Shown piece by piece: positions 34,371 through 43,415 of a stretch of 64,000 nt of DNA (its first letter is position 1; every line of letters begins with the position of its first letter). The notes beneath the pieces were generated by a model that saw only the letters and a program-made list of their open reading frames with translations, did not search any database and was not told the origin of the DNA. Origin of the DNA: Pyrinomonadaceae bacterium (lineage in GTDB: Bacteria > Acidobacteriota > Blastocatellia > Pyrinomonadales > Pyrinomonadaceae); assembly GCA_019694395.1 (NCBI GenBank), contig JAIBCC010000013.1, positions 1 to 64,000 on the forward strand, read 5' to 3'. Position numbers and translations under genes: made by a program.

Positions 34371-34829
34371 ATGAAAATTTTAATTGCTACGGACGGTTCT
34401 GAATTTAGTCAAAAAGCCGTCGTAAAATGTTGTGAATTTGTGCCTTTCGGCAAAGCTCCCGAAATCAAAGTTATTTCAGTAGTTGAGGGAATTCCCCCGA
34501 TTGCTGCCGAACCTTTTGCACTTACCTCCGAATATTATGTTCGTTTGGAAACAGACCTTAAAACATTTTCCGAGAAAGCAATCAAAGAGGCAGAAAAAAT
34601 AATCAAGGAAAAGTTTGGAGATAATGCGGTGTTTGAAACTGAATTATTAACAGGCAGAGTAAAAGAAGTAATTATTGAGGAGGCGAAAAAATTCGGAGCT
34701 GATCTAATTGTTGTCGGCTCTCACGGTTACGGTTTCCTTGATCGTGTTTTATTAGGTTCGATTTCAGATTTTGTTGTGCATCACGCGCCGTGTTCAGTGT
34801 TGGTCGTGCGCGAAGATAAAAAATCTTAG
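34371..34829 (+). CDS. universal stress protein (UspA family)
   Basis: 152 residues, one Usp domain. The N-terminus ILIATDGSEFSQKAV and the C-terminal ATP-binding motif GSHGYGF-x5-LGSISDFVVHHAPCSVLVVR (G-2x-G-9x-GS pattern) place it in the ATP-binding subgroup. It is a cytoplasmic stress protein. It is preceded by AGGAGG and sits between the DUF5335 gene and a flavoprotein gene (11-base gaps on both sides). Confidence 0.95.
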   Translation: MKILIATDGSEFSQKAVVKCCEFVPFGKAPEIKVISVVEGIPPIAAEPFALTSEYYVRLETDLKTFSEKAIKEAEKIIKEKFGDNAVFETELLTGRVKEVIIEEAKKFGADLIVVGSHGYGFLDRVLLGSISDFVVHHAPCSVLVVREDKKS

Positions 34830-34840
34830 GAGGTAGTAAA

Positions 34841-35971
34841 ATGGCTAATATTTTGATTCTTGGAGGCGGCTTTGGTGGATTGATAACTGCGGAACAGCTT
34901 GCCAAATCCCTTGGCAAAGAGCATCGGATTACCCTTCTTTCTCCTCATAGAACTTTTACTTTTTATCCGGCACTGATTCGCCTCGCTTTGGGTGATTTTG
35001 AACCTGACGATATTAGTTTTGATCTGGTTGAAAAACTTGATGAGATCAATGTCCGTTTTGTTCAAGGCGAAGTAATTAAAATAAAAGCCAATGCAAAACG
35101 AGTTCAAGTTGCGGGAAAAGATTTTAACGGCGAAATTTCCTACGATTATTTGGTCATTGCCTTAGGTCGCAGGTTAGCGACGGAAAAATTAAGAGGTTTC
35201 TACGAATACGCAAATCATTTGCTCGAAACTCAAGCCGCAATGGATTTCGGGGAAGAAGTCCGAAAATTCAAAGGCGGAAAAATAGTTGTCGGAATGTCTC
35301 CGGACTCATTTTTACCCGTTCCGGTTTGTGAAACTGCTTTTGCGCTTGCCAAAAAGTTCAAACGGGAAATCGAAGCTGAAAAAGTTTCGATTATGGTAGT
35401 TTTTCCGGAATCAATCGAAAAAGCTTTTGGCGGTGCAGATCTTCATAGGGAATTGACTGAAACACTGGAAAATCACGATATTTTTGTAACAACCGATTTT
35501 CCGGTTACAGAAATAACTGAAAAAGAGATAATTTCGGGTGATGAAAAAACGATTCCTTATGATTTACTGATGTTTTTGCCTCCTTTCAGAGGACAATCAT
35601 TCCTTAGTAATTTGGGGATTTCGGATGATTTGGAATTTATTTTGACGGATGAATTTATGCGGATTCCGAATTTTCCGAATGTCTATGCCGTAGGTGACAT
35701 TGTTGATTTTTCGGGTCCGAAACTGGCACAAATGGCTGTTCAGCAAGCCGAAGTTGCCGCCGCCAACATTATTTCTGAAATCAATGGTAAAGAACCAAGG
35801 GAGATTTATTACCACGAAATTGCAACGATCATTGATGAAGGCGGGGCAGATACGATTTATCTGCATTACGGAATCTGGGATGAAAATCTTTATCGTTTGA
35901 AAAAAGGCAGAATTTGGAGCTGGGCAAAGCGAATTCACGATAAACTTTGGCAGGCTGCACATCAGGGCTGA
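34841..35971 (+). CDS. FAD-dependent pyridine-nucleotide-type oxidoreductase (SQR/NDH-2-like)
   Basis: 376 residues. N-terminal FAD motif LILGGGFGGLITAEQLAKSL, a second Rossmann part near 125-190, and the FAD-contacting YAVGDIVDF near 285 are all present. The overall pattern (LAQMAVQQAEVAAANI, C-terminal amphipathic tail) resembles type II NADH dehydrogenases and sulfide:quinone reductases. Only one cysteine (VCETAF) is visible, so the three-cysteine SQR mechanism is unlikely; quinone reduction by another donor is more probable. It is the third gene of the DUF5335-usp operon, ended by a strong terminator. Confidence 0.83.
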   Translation: MANILILGGGFGGLITAEQLAKSLGKEHRITLLSPHRTFTFYPALIRLALGDFEPDDISFDLVEKLDEINVRFVQGEVIKIKANAKRVQVAGKDFNGEISYDYLVIALGRRLATEKLRGFYEYANHLLETQAAMDFGEEVRKFKGGKIVVGMSPDSFLPVPVCETAFALAKKFKREIEAEKVSIMVVFPESIEKAFGGADLHRELTETLENHDIFVTTDFPVTEITEKEIISGDEKTIPYDLLMFLPPFRGQSFLSNLGISDDLEFILTDEFMRIPNFPNVYAVGDIVDFSGPKLAQMAVQQAEVAAANIISEINGKEPREIYYHEIATIIDEGGADTIYLHYGIWDENLYRLKKGRIWSWAKRIHDKLWQAAHQG

Positions 35972-36002
35972 GTAAATTTATAAAAAATATTGTTTAAAAA
36001 AG

Positions 36003-36054
36003 AAATCAAGCCGGAGAAGATTAATCTCTTAACTGCTTCGGCTTGATTTTTTTT
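36003..36054 (+). terminator. rho-independent terminator after the flavoprotein gene
   Basis: AAATCAAGCCG (36003-36013) pairs with CGGCTTGATTT (36039-36049), an 11-base perfect stem followed by a run of Ts to 36054. The loop is 25 bases and can form a small inner hairpin. Confidence 0.92.
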
Positions 36055-36156
36055 CATTAATCCGCTCAAAATCAGTTAAATTGTTTGATTTTTACTTTTC
36101 GGGTTTTGATTTGGCTCACGCAAATTTGATTTAAATTAGTCATTCGGAACAAAAAT

Positions 36157-37413
36157 ATGAGCAGTAATCGAAAAAATTGGGCGGGAAACTATCAATATAA
36201 AGCCAAAAATCTATATCAGCCAAAAACTGTTGAAGAAATTCAGCAAATTGTTGCAAAAGCAAAAAAAGTCAAAGCAGTTGGCTCGCAGCATTGTTTTAAT
36301 GATATTGCCGACTCAGACGAAACTCAGATTTCCTGTGAAAATCTGAACAAAATTATTTCAATTGATGAAAAAACTGTAACCATCGAATCAGGCTTGAAAT
36401 ACGGTCAATTTTGCTCTGAATTGGATGAAAAAGGTTTTGCAATCCACAATTTAGCATCGCTGCCGCACATTTCTGTGGTCGGTGCCTGTGTGACTGCAAC
36501 GCACGGTTCAGGCGTGAAAAATAAAAATCTGGCAGAAGCAGTTTCGGAAATTGAGTTTGTGGCGGGAACGGGTGATTTGTTAGCACTTTCAAGAGAAAAA
36601 GACGGCGAAAAATTCAATGGCGCGGTGGTTAATTTAGGCGGTTTAGGGATTGTTACCAAAATAACTTTGGACACCGAAAAATCCTTTCAGGTTCGGCAGG
36701 ATTGTTTTCAAAATTTGGCTTTAGAAGAATTACCTGACAATTTTGAAACCATTATGTCCGCAGGCTACAGCGTCAGCCTTTTTACCGATTGGCAAAAGCC
36801 TTCGATAAATCAGATTTGGGTAAAAAGCCGTTTAGACAGAGAGTTTAACGAATTTGAAGATGAATATTTCGACGCAAAAAAATGCACTGAAAACATTCAT
36901 CCGATTGATGGGATTTCGGCTGAAAACTGCACCGAGCAATTGGGGATCGGCGGAGTTTGGTATGAACGTCTTCCACATTTCAAAATGGGTTTTACCCCAA
37001 GTGTCGGGGCAGAATTGCAATCGGAATATTTTGTGGCGAGAGAAAATGCAGTTGAAGCAATTTTTGCTTTGGAAAAAATCCGTGAGCAAATTGCCCCGCT
37101 TTTGCTTGTTTCCGAAATTCGGACAATTGCGGCTGATGAAATGTGGCTTTCGATGAATTACCAACGCGATTCGGTAGCTTTTCATTTTACCTGGAAACAG
37201 GATGCTGATGCCGTAATGCGGTTGTTGCCAACAATCGAATCAACTCTTGAAAGATTCAACGCACGTCCGCATTGGGGAAAACTTTTTACAATGTCGAAGG
37301 AAAAAATTCATTCTTTGTATCCGAAAATGAAGGATTTTATCGAACTTTTGCACGAATACGACCCTCAAGAAAAATTCGTCAATAAATATTTACAGCAAAA
37401 TATTTTAAGGTAA
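36157..37413 (+). CDS. FAD-linked alditol/sugar-lactone oxidase (AldO-like)
   Basis: 418 residues, the usual length for alditol oxidase. The N-terminal FAD-binding PCMH domain contains VGSQHCFNDIADS, where His corresponds to the covalent-flavin His of AldO/VAO-family enzymes, and HISVVGACVTATHGSG. The C-terminal D-arabinono-1,4-lactone oxidase domain ends RPHWGKLF. It probably oxidises a sugar alcohol (xylitol, sorbitol) at C1 with O2. It has no signal peptide. It precedes a GH3 and a GH5 gene by 81 bases, so it may use sugars or polyols from the same glycans (inference). Confidence 0.85.
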   Translation: MSSNRKNWAGNYQYKAKNLYQPKTVEEIQQIVAKAKKVKAVGSQHCFNDIADSDETQISCENLNKIISIDEKTVTIESGLKYGQFCSELDEKGFAIHNLASLPHISVVGACVTATHGSGVKNKNLAEAVSEIEFVAGTGDLLALSREKDGEKFNGAVVNLGGLGIVTKITLDTEKSFQVRQDCFQNLALEELPDNFETIMSAGYSVSLFTDWQKPSINQIWVKSRLDREFNEFEDEYFDAKKCTENIHPIDGISAENCTEQLGIGGVWYERLPHFKMGFTPSVGAELQSEYFVARENAVEAIFALEKIREQIAPLLLVSEIRTIAADEMWLSMNYQRDSVAFHFTWKQDADAVMRLLPTIESTLERFNARPHWGKLFTMSKEKIHSLYPKMKDFIELLHEYDPQEKFVNKYLQQNILR

Positions 37414-37494
37414 AAAAGACTTGTTAATTTTTGAGTCAAAAAGTATATTAATTGGAAAGTTTTAAAATCCAACACAAGAAATCGAACAAAATTT

Positions 37495-39843
37495 ATGTTA
37501 AAAAAATGCGGAGTTTCGGCAGTTTTTTCAGTGGTTGTATGTTTGTTGTTAATCACACAGGTAATTTTCAGTCAGCCAAAACTTAACAAAAACAATGTCA
37601 AAGAAGTCGTAGCGGCAATGACTTTAGAAGAAAAAGCCAAACTTCTGGTGGGTATGGGAATGTTTTTTCCCGGTGCGCCGCCGCTTGACCCGGAGGATAT
37701 AAAAACTCCTGAAAAAGTTCCCGGAGCTGCCGGACGCACCCACGCCATTCCGCGTTTGGGGATTCCTTCGATAGTTCTTTCCGATGGTCCTGCCGGAGTT
37801 CGTATTAATCCGACTCGACCGACTGACCGACGGATGTATTATGCAACCGCTTTTCCAGTTGCCACTTTGCTTGCCTCAAGCTGGGATTTAAATTTAATGC
37901 GGAAAGTGGGAAGTGCTTTTGGCAACGAAGCCCACGAATACGGCATTGACATTATTCTCGCTCCCGCGATGAACATTCACCGGAATCCGCTGGGCGGGCG
38001 AAATTTTGAGTATTATTCGGAAGACCCCTTGATTGCAGGAAAAATGGCTGCGGCTTTTGTAAATGGTTTTCAGTCGCAAGGAGTTGGAACCTCGATCAAA
38101 CATTTTGCCGCCAACAATCAGGAATTTAACCGGATGCAGTCGAACACGATTGTCAGTCAAAGAGCCTTGCGCGAGATTTATTTGAAAGGTTTTGAAATCG
38201 CTGTCAAAGAATCGAGTCCATGGACGGTTATGTCTTCTTACAATTTGATAAACGGAACTTACACCGCGCAAAACCCCGAATTATTAACCACAATTTTAAG
38301 AAAAGAATGGGGTTATAACGGTTTTGTAATGACCGACTGGTTTGCCGGGAATGACATAATTGCCCAGATGAATGCCGGAAATGAGGTCAATATGCCCGGA
38401 AATCCTGCTTATACCAATGCAATCGTCGAGGCTGTAAAAAACGGTAAATTAGACCAAAAAGTATTGGATAAAAATGTCGAAAATGTTTTGAAAATTATCG
38501 TCCAAACTCCTTCGTTCAATAATTATAAATACACCAATCAGCCGGATTTGAAAGCAAATGCACAGGTTTCACGCGAAGCTGCAGCGGAGGGAATGGTTTT
38601 ACTTAAAAACGAAAATCAAACTTTGCCGATTAAATCCGGCAAAAAGGTCTCGCTTTTCGGCAATACTTCGTATGAATTGATTGCCGGAGGAACGGGTAGC
38701 GGCGATGTAAATAAAGCCTATACCGTTTCAATCGAAGAAGGTTTGAGCAAGTCAGGTTTTGAGCCAAATTCCGAACTTAAATCAATTTATACAAAATACA
38801 TTGCCGAACAAAAAGCCAAACGTCCGCCGACAGCACCTTTTATGCCCAAGCCGATGTTGAAAGAAATGGAGGCAGATGAAAAATTAATTACCCAACAATC
38901 TAACGATTCGGAATTGGCAATAATCACTATTGGCAGAGATTCAGGCGAATTTGTTGACCGAAAAGTAGAAAATGATTTCACACTTTCAACAGCTGAACAA
39001 AAATTGATTAAGGAAGTTACCAACATTTTTCACGCCAAAGGCAAAAAAGTAATTGTTTTATTGAATATAGGCGGCGTTATTGAAACAGCATCGTGGAAAG
39101 ATATACCGGATGCCATTTTGTTGGCTTGGCAGCCTGGGCAGGAAGGCGGAAACGCGATTGCTGATGTTTTGACCGGAAAAGTAAATCCTTCAGGAAAATT
39201 GGCTTCGACTTTTCCGATAAAATACGAAGATGTGCCTTCGGCAAAAAACTTTCCCGGAAAGGAATTGGTCGGGCAAAAACCTTTGATAAATAGTCCATTG
39301 GCGGGAAAGCCTGCCGAAGTAGTTTATGAAGAAGGAATTTTTATCGGCTACCGCTATTACAAAACTTTCAATGTCAAAACTTCTTATGAGTTTGGTTACG
39401 GACTATCCTACAGCGATTTTTCCTACTCGGATTTGAAATTGAGTGCAAAAAATTTCAACAAAGAAATTACCGCCACTGTTGAAATTACTAACATAGGAAA
39501 ATTTGCCGGAAAAGAAGCCGTTCAACTTTATCTCTCCGCACCAAGCGCAAGTTTACCGAAACCCGAAAGCGAATTAAAGGCTTTTGCCAAAACCGATTTA
39601 TTGCAGCCCGGAAAATCGCAAGTTTTGACTTTCAAAATCAAACCTGAAAATCTTGCTTCATTTGATACCACAAAATCAGCTTGGATTGCCGAAAAGGGAA
39701 ATTATCAGGTCAAAATCGGCGCTTCTTCATTGAATATCAAGCAAACCGCAAATTTTGCTTTGAAAAATGATTTGGTGGTCGAAAAAGTAAATAACGTTTT
39801 GGCTCCGAAAGTTAAACTTTTTCAACTACTTCCCAAGGAATAA
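37495..39843 (+). CDS. GH3 beta-glucosidase-like glycoside hydrolase
   Basis: 782 residues with a signal peptide (about 1-26, ending IFSQ). The GH3 N-terminal TIM barrel holds the catalytic nucleophile Asp281 in VMTDWFAGND and KHFAANNQE; the (alpha/beta)6 domain and a C-terminal fibronectin-III-like domain (about 660-770) follow. It removes terminal beta-linked sugars, likely glucose, from oligosaccharides in the periplasm. A five-base gap to the GH5 gene suggests one operon. Confidence 0.93.
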   Translation: MLKKCGVSAVFSVVVCLLLITQVIFSQPKLNKNNVKEVVAAMTLEEKAKLLVGMGMFFPGAPPLDPEDIKTPEKVPGAAGRTHAIPRLGIPSIVLSDGPAGVRINPTRPTDRRMYYATAFPVATLLASSWDLNLMRKVGSAFGNEAHEYGIDIILAPAMNIHRNPLGGRNFEYYSEDPLIAGKMAAAFVNGFQSQGVGTSIKHFAANNQEFNRMQSNTIVSQRALREIYLKGFEIAVKESSPWTVMSSYNLINGTYTAQNPELLTTILRKEWGYNGFVMTDWFAGNDIIAQMNAGNEVNMPGNPAYTNAIVEAVKNGKLDQKVLDKNVENVLKIIVQTPSFNNYKYTNQPDLKANAQVSREAAAEGMVLLKNENQTLPIKSGKKVSLFGNTSYELIAGGTGSGDVNKAYTVSIEEGLSKSGFEPNSELKSIYTKYIAEQKAKRPPTAPFMPKPMLKEMEADEKLITQQSNDSELAIITIGRDSGEFVDRKVENDFTLSTAEQKLIKEVTNIFHAKGKKVIVLLNIGGVIETASWKDIPDAILLAWQPGQEGGNAIADVLTGKVNPSGKLASTFPIKYEDVPSAKNFPGKELVGQKPLINSPLAGKPAEVVYEEGIFIGYRYYKTFNVKTSYEFGYGLSYSDFSYSDLKLSAKNFNKEITATVEITNIGKFAGKEAVQLYLSAPSASLPKPESELKAFAKTDLLQPGKSQVLTFKIKPENLASFDTTKSAWIAEKGNYQVKIGASSLNIKQTANFALKNDLVVEKVNNVLAPKVKLFQLLPKE

Positions 39844-39848
39844 TTCTT

Positions 39849-41153
39849 ATGAAAACAATAAAATTTTCGTTTTTTCTAACCCTAATTTTGTGTTTTTCGG
39901 CTTCTGGTTTGGCTCAAGCGAATTTTGTCAAAGCTAAAAACGGACAACTTTTTATTGGCAACAAACCGTATTATTTTATCGGCACGAATTACTGGTATGG
40001 TTCGTATTTAGGCTTGGAAAAAGATAAAAAGCGGGGAATTGAAAGGCTACGGAAAGAGTTGGATTTTCTCAAATCAAACGGTGTGACAAATCTCCGAATT
40101 ATCGCGGGTGCAGAAGGTTCGGGTTTAATCAACGGAATTACCAGAGTTGGTCCGCCGTTGCAGTCAGTGCAGGGAAAATTTAATACGGAAGTGTTGGACG
40201 GATTAGACTTAATCCTTTCTGAAATGGGCAAGCGCAATCTCAAAGCCATCGTTTTTCTGAGCAATAATTGGGAATGGAGCGGAGGTTTTCAACAATATTT
40301 GATTTGGAACGGCAAAGTTCCGAAAGATCAGGAAACTCGCAAACTGACCTGGGATGAGCAACGCGATATTGTCAGTAAATTTTATAGCTGCGAACCCTGC
40401 AAAACGGCTTATAACGATCAGGCAAATCTGATTTTGAACCGCACCAATAAATTCAATCAAAAGAAATATATCAATGATCCGACCATTATGGCTTGGGAGC
40501 TCGCCAACGAACCGCGTCCGATGCGTCCATACGCGGAAAATGATTACAAAAAATGGATTTCTGATGTAGCGGCGATGATTAAAAAGAAAGATAAAAATCA
40601 TCTTGTCATCATCGGTCACGAAGGCTATATGGGAACCGAAAATATGAAAATATTTGAGGAAATCCACGCTGATAAGAACATTGATTATTTGACGATTCAC
40701 ATTTGGGCGAAAAACTGGGGCTGGTTTCAGGGCGAAAAAGTTGCCGAAGGTTATAAAAATGTGATCGAAAAAGCGACGGCATATCTTGATGAACATTTGA
40801 AAATTGCCGAAAAACTGAATAAACCTTTAGTTATTGAAGAATTTGGACTTCCTCGCGATGCTCATTCATTTGATATTTATTCCCAAACGTCCTTGCGGGA
40901 CGATTATTACTTAAAAATGTTTGCCCGTGTTGCCGAAAGTGCAAAAACAAAAGGTCATTTAGCCGGAGCAAATTTTTGGGCTTTTGGCGGAACTTCGCGC
41001 CCGATAAAAGGGCAGATTTTCTGGAAAAAAGGCGATGATTATATGGGCGATCCGCCGATGGAAGAACAGGGATTGAATACGGTTTTTGACAGTGACAAAA
41101 CGACTTGGGATGTAATAAATAAGAGTTTTAGAGCGATTGAGAAAAGGCAGTAA
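39849..41153 (+). CDS. GH5-type endo-beta-mannanase-like hydrolase
   Basis: 434 residues with a signal peptide (about 1-23). The barrel shows FIGTNYWYGSYLGL, the acid/base Glu in AWELANEPRP and the nucleophile Glu in LVIEEFGLP, a pattern closest to GH5 mannanases (subfamily 7). It would cut beta-mannan backbones outside the cytoplasm, producing oligosaccharides for the GH3 enzyme encoded just upstream. The stop is within the stem of a bidirectional terminator. Confidence 0.9.
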   Translation: MKTIKFSFFLTLILCFSASGLAQANFVKAKNGQLFIGNKPYYFIGTNYWYGSYLGLEKDKKRGIERLRKELDFLKSNGVTNLRIIAGAEGSGLINGITRVGPPLQSVQGKFNTEVLDGLDLILSEMGKRNLKAIVFLSNNWEWSGGFQQYLIWNGKVPKDQETRKLTWDEQRDIVSKFYSCEPCKTAYNDQANLILNRTNKFNQKKYINDPTIMAWELANEPRPMRPYAENDYKKWISDVAAMIKKKDKNHLVIIGHEGYMGTENMKIFEEIHADKNIDYLTIHIWAKNWGWFQGEKVAEGYKNVIEKATAYLDEHLKIAEKLNKPLVIEEFGLPRDAHSFDIYSQTSLRDDYYLKMFARVAESAKTKGHLAGANFWAFGGTSRPIKGQIFWKKGDDYMGDPPMEEQGLNTVFDSDKTTWDVINKSFRAIEKRQ

Positions 41154-41188
41154 AAAGTAGGAAGAAATTGACAAATCTACCTACTTTT
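41153..41188. terminator. bidirectional terminator between convergent genes
   Basis: AAAAGTAGG (41153-41161) pairs with CCTACTTTT (41180-41188). It lies between the GH5 gene (plus) and the repeat-protein gene (minus) and has T-rich tails both ways. The loop of 18 bases is somewhat large. Confidence 0.7.
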
Positions 41189-41199
41189 CTGTTGGCGTT

Positions 41200-42201
41200 T
41201 TATTTAACAATATCCTGACTGCGGATTCTGAAAAGTTGATCTAAAGTTAGATTAGTCAGTCCTTTAGCTTTAACTCTTTTGATATATTCGCGGTCAATTT
41301 CTCTGTTTTTGAGACGAATTGCTGTGTCAAGGGAAATGTCGTTGAATCCTTCCGCTTTTATTCCATTAACAAAATCGGCAGTAATTTCTCTGTTTTTAAG
41401 TCTGATCAATTCATCAATCGAAAGATTGGTAAATCCAACAGATTCCATTGATTTAATAAACTCCTTTGTAATTTCGTGATTACTAAAACGAATCAGATCA
41501 TCAAGCGTTTGATTTGCAAATCCCATTGATTTAACTTCATCAACATATTTTTTATTAATGTCGTGATTTTTGGCTCGAATTAGATCATCCATAGATAATT
41601 TATTAAACCCAAGTGACCGCATTTCATTGATAAAAGCCGGATTTATTTCGTGACTCGCAGCCCGCAATAATTCTTCAAATTTTAGATCGGAATAACCTGC
41701 GGTTTTCAATTCATCAATCAATTTTTGCGTCAGATTTCGCATTGCCGCTCTTATCAAATCTTCGTCGGTCAAATTGTTATAACCGCGATTGTTCATTGCC
41801 GAAATAAAACTTTGATTTGGGGTAAAAGTCCAAAATCCGGCACCTCTGCCTTGGTTAAAAAATCCTTCGCAGTTAAAAGTTCCCGCTTCACGCACAATGT
41901 TAAAATTTACGCTTGTCTTGGCAGACACTGCGGTTTCTCTAGTTAATCCTTGCAGTTCTTTCAGAGAAACGGAATTGCTCGACATATTAAATCCATAACT
42001 ATCATTTCTTCGCTGAAAGGTCATTTGGACTTCGTCAGTCTTATTCGGATTAAGTTCAGCAGTCCATTCCCCGGTCATTTTAGTTTGGGAATTTTGGGCA
42101 TTGACTAACGTAGATTTTAAGATGGTGACAAATGTTGACGAAAACAAAATTGCCAAGACGATTAATAACAAACGATTAAATGTTATTTGAAATTTTTGCA
42201 T
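41200..42201 (-). CDS. secreted 29-residue-repeat protein A
   Basis: 333 residues. One N-terminal membrane segment or signal (about 10-32) precedes a domain (about 40-125) shared with the next protein: GEWTAEL, LQGLTRE, VREAGTFNCEGFF. After it come seven tandem 29-residue repeats (about 127-330) of the form F(I/V)xxMxxxGFxxLxxDxLIRxKNxxIT. The same repeat ends the M56 peptidase two genes upstream. I recognise no enzyme motif; the repeats probably form a helical solenoid for protein contacts. It is the last gene of the BlaI/M56 operon, 14 bases after its paralogue. Confidence 0.82.
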   Translation of the reverse strand: MQKFQITFNRLLLIVLAILFSSTFVTILKSTLVNAQNSQTKMTGEWTAELNPNKTDEVQMTFQRRNDSYGFNMSSNSVSLKELQGLTRETAVSAKTSVNFNIVREAGTFNCEGFFNQGRGAGFWTFTPNQSFISAMNNRGYNNLTDEDLIRAAMRNLTQKLIDELKTAGYSDLKFEELLRAASHEINPAFINEMRSLGFNKLSMDDLIRAKNHDINKKYVDEVKSMGFANQTLDDLIRFSNHEITKEFIKSMESVGFTNLSIDELIRLKNREITADFVNGIKAEGFNDISLDTAIRLKNREIDREYIKRVKAKGLTNLTLDQLFRIRSQDIVK

Positions 42202-42215
42202 TATCTTTCTCCTGT

Positions 42216-43391
42216 TTATTTAATGATGTTATGAATTCTTAAATCCACGAGTTGTTTTAGCGTGACATCGGTAAAACCTTTGGCTTTTACTTTACGAATA
42301 AATTCCTGATCAACATTAAAGATTTTGAGATTGATTGCTTCGCGAGGAGAAACAACCGAAAATCCCTCGGCTTTGATGCCGTTGATAAATTCGGGCGTTA
42401 CTTTGTGCAAACCTAGTTCATTCAAATCTTTAAGCGGAAGATCGGAAAATCCAATTGACTGCATTTGTTTGATGAATTCGGGCGTAATATGCGAAATTCG
42501 CATTTGAACTAGGTCTTTAATCGGTAAAGTTCCAAAACCCATTCCTTTGACATCTTTGACAAATTGGCTGTCAATTTTGAAGATTCTGGCATCAACCAAT
42601 TCTTTCAAAGTGAGATTATCGAATCCGGCGGTTTTCATATCTTGAATATATTCCGGCGTAATTTTATGAATTTTCAACTCGATCAATTTTTTGAGAGGTT
42701 GTATTCCGAAACCCATTGACTCAACCTGTTTGGCAAATTGGCTGTCAACCTTGAAAATACGGGCTTCTACTAAATCTTTGAAAGCTAAATTTTCAAATCC
42801 TGCAGATTTCAGATCGGCAATAAATTCAGGCGTAATCTTAAAAATGCTGGCTTCAACCACTTTATTGAATGAAAGATCGTTATAACCTGCGGCTTTAAGG
42901 TCATCAATCGTTTTAACCTTGACATCCACCATAGCCGAAGTAAATAAATTTTCATCGGTTAAATTGTCATAACCCCGGCTTTTCATGGCGGAAATAAAAC
43001 TTGGGTTAATGGTCAAATTCCAAATGCCTGCGCCTTTACCCTCTTTAAAAAATCCTTCGCATTGGAAAGTTCCGGCTTCGCGGACGAGACGGAAATTCAC
43101 ATCAGATTTGGCACTGAAAACCTGTTCGCGCGTTAATCCTTGCAAATCATTCAGAGAAATATTGTTTCCTGAACTATCGCTGTTTCCGCGTTCAGTTCGG
43201 CGAATTATTCTAAAATAGGCTTTGTCTTCACTTTTTTCAGTAAAATCAGCTACCCATTCCCCGGCAAAGGTTTGTTGAGCGTGAACGGTTGTCCAATTCG
43301 TTGTTAAAACGAACACTGAAACAACGGAAAGTGTTGTTAAACTTAACAAAGCCAAGCCGATTAAATATGGTAATTTATTAATTTTTTTCAT
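42216..43391 (-). CDS. secreted 29-residue-repeat protein B
   Basis: 391 residues, a paralogue of the protein encoded just downstream. An N-terminal membrane segment (about 10-32) precedes the shared domain (GEWVADF, LQGLTREQ, VREAGTFQCEGFFKEGKGAGIW). Nine 29-residue repeats follow to the C-terminus, alternating subtypes such as EFIADLKSAGFENLAFKDLV and QFVKDVKGMGFGTLPIKDLV. Function is unknown. Same operon as a BlaI-like repressor and a repeat-bearing M56 peptidase, with a 24-base gap to the latter. Confidence 0.82.
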   Translation of the reverse strand: MKKINKLPYLIGLALLSLTTLSVVSVFVLTTNWTTVHAQQTFAGEWVADFTEKSEDKAYFRIIRRTERGNSDSSGNNISLNDLQGLTREQVFSAKSDVNFRLVREAGTFQCEGFFKEGKGAGIWNLTINPSFISAMKSRGYDNLTDENLFTSAMVDVKVKTIDDLKAAGYNDLSFNKVVEASIFKITPEFIADLKSAGFENLAFKDLVEARIFKVDSQFAKQVESMGFGIQPLKKLIELKIHKITPEYIQDMKTAGFDNLTLKELVDARIFKIDSQFVKDVKGMGFGTLPIKDLVQMRISHITPEFIKQMQSIGFSDLPLKDLNELGLHKVTPEFINGIKAEGFSVVSPREAINLKIFNVDQEFIRKVKAKGFTDVTLKQLVDLRIHNIIK

Positions 43392-43415
43392 TATTATCTC
43401 CTATTATTTCAAGTT

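Noticed and set aside
40209..40796. 195-codon open frame antisense to the GH5 gene
   Set aside because: It lies wholly inside a gene with clear catalytic motifs on the other strand, with no ribosome-binding site or family match.
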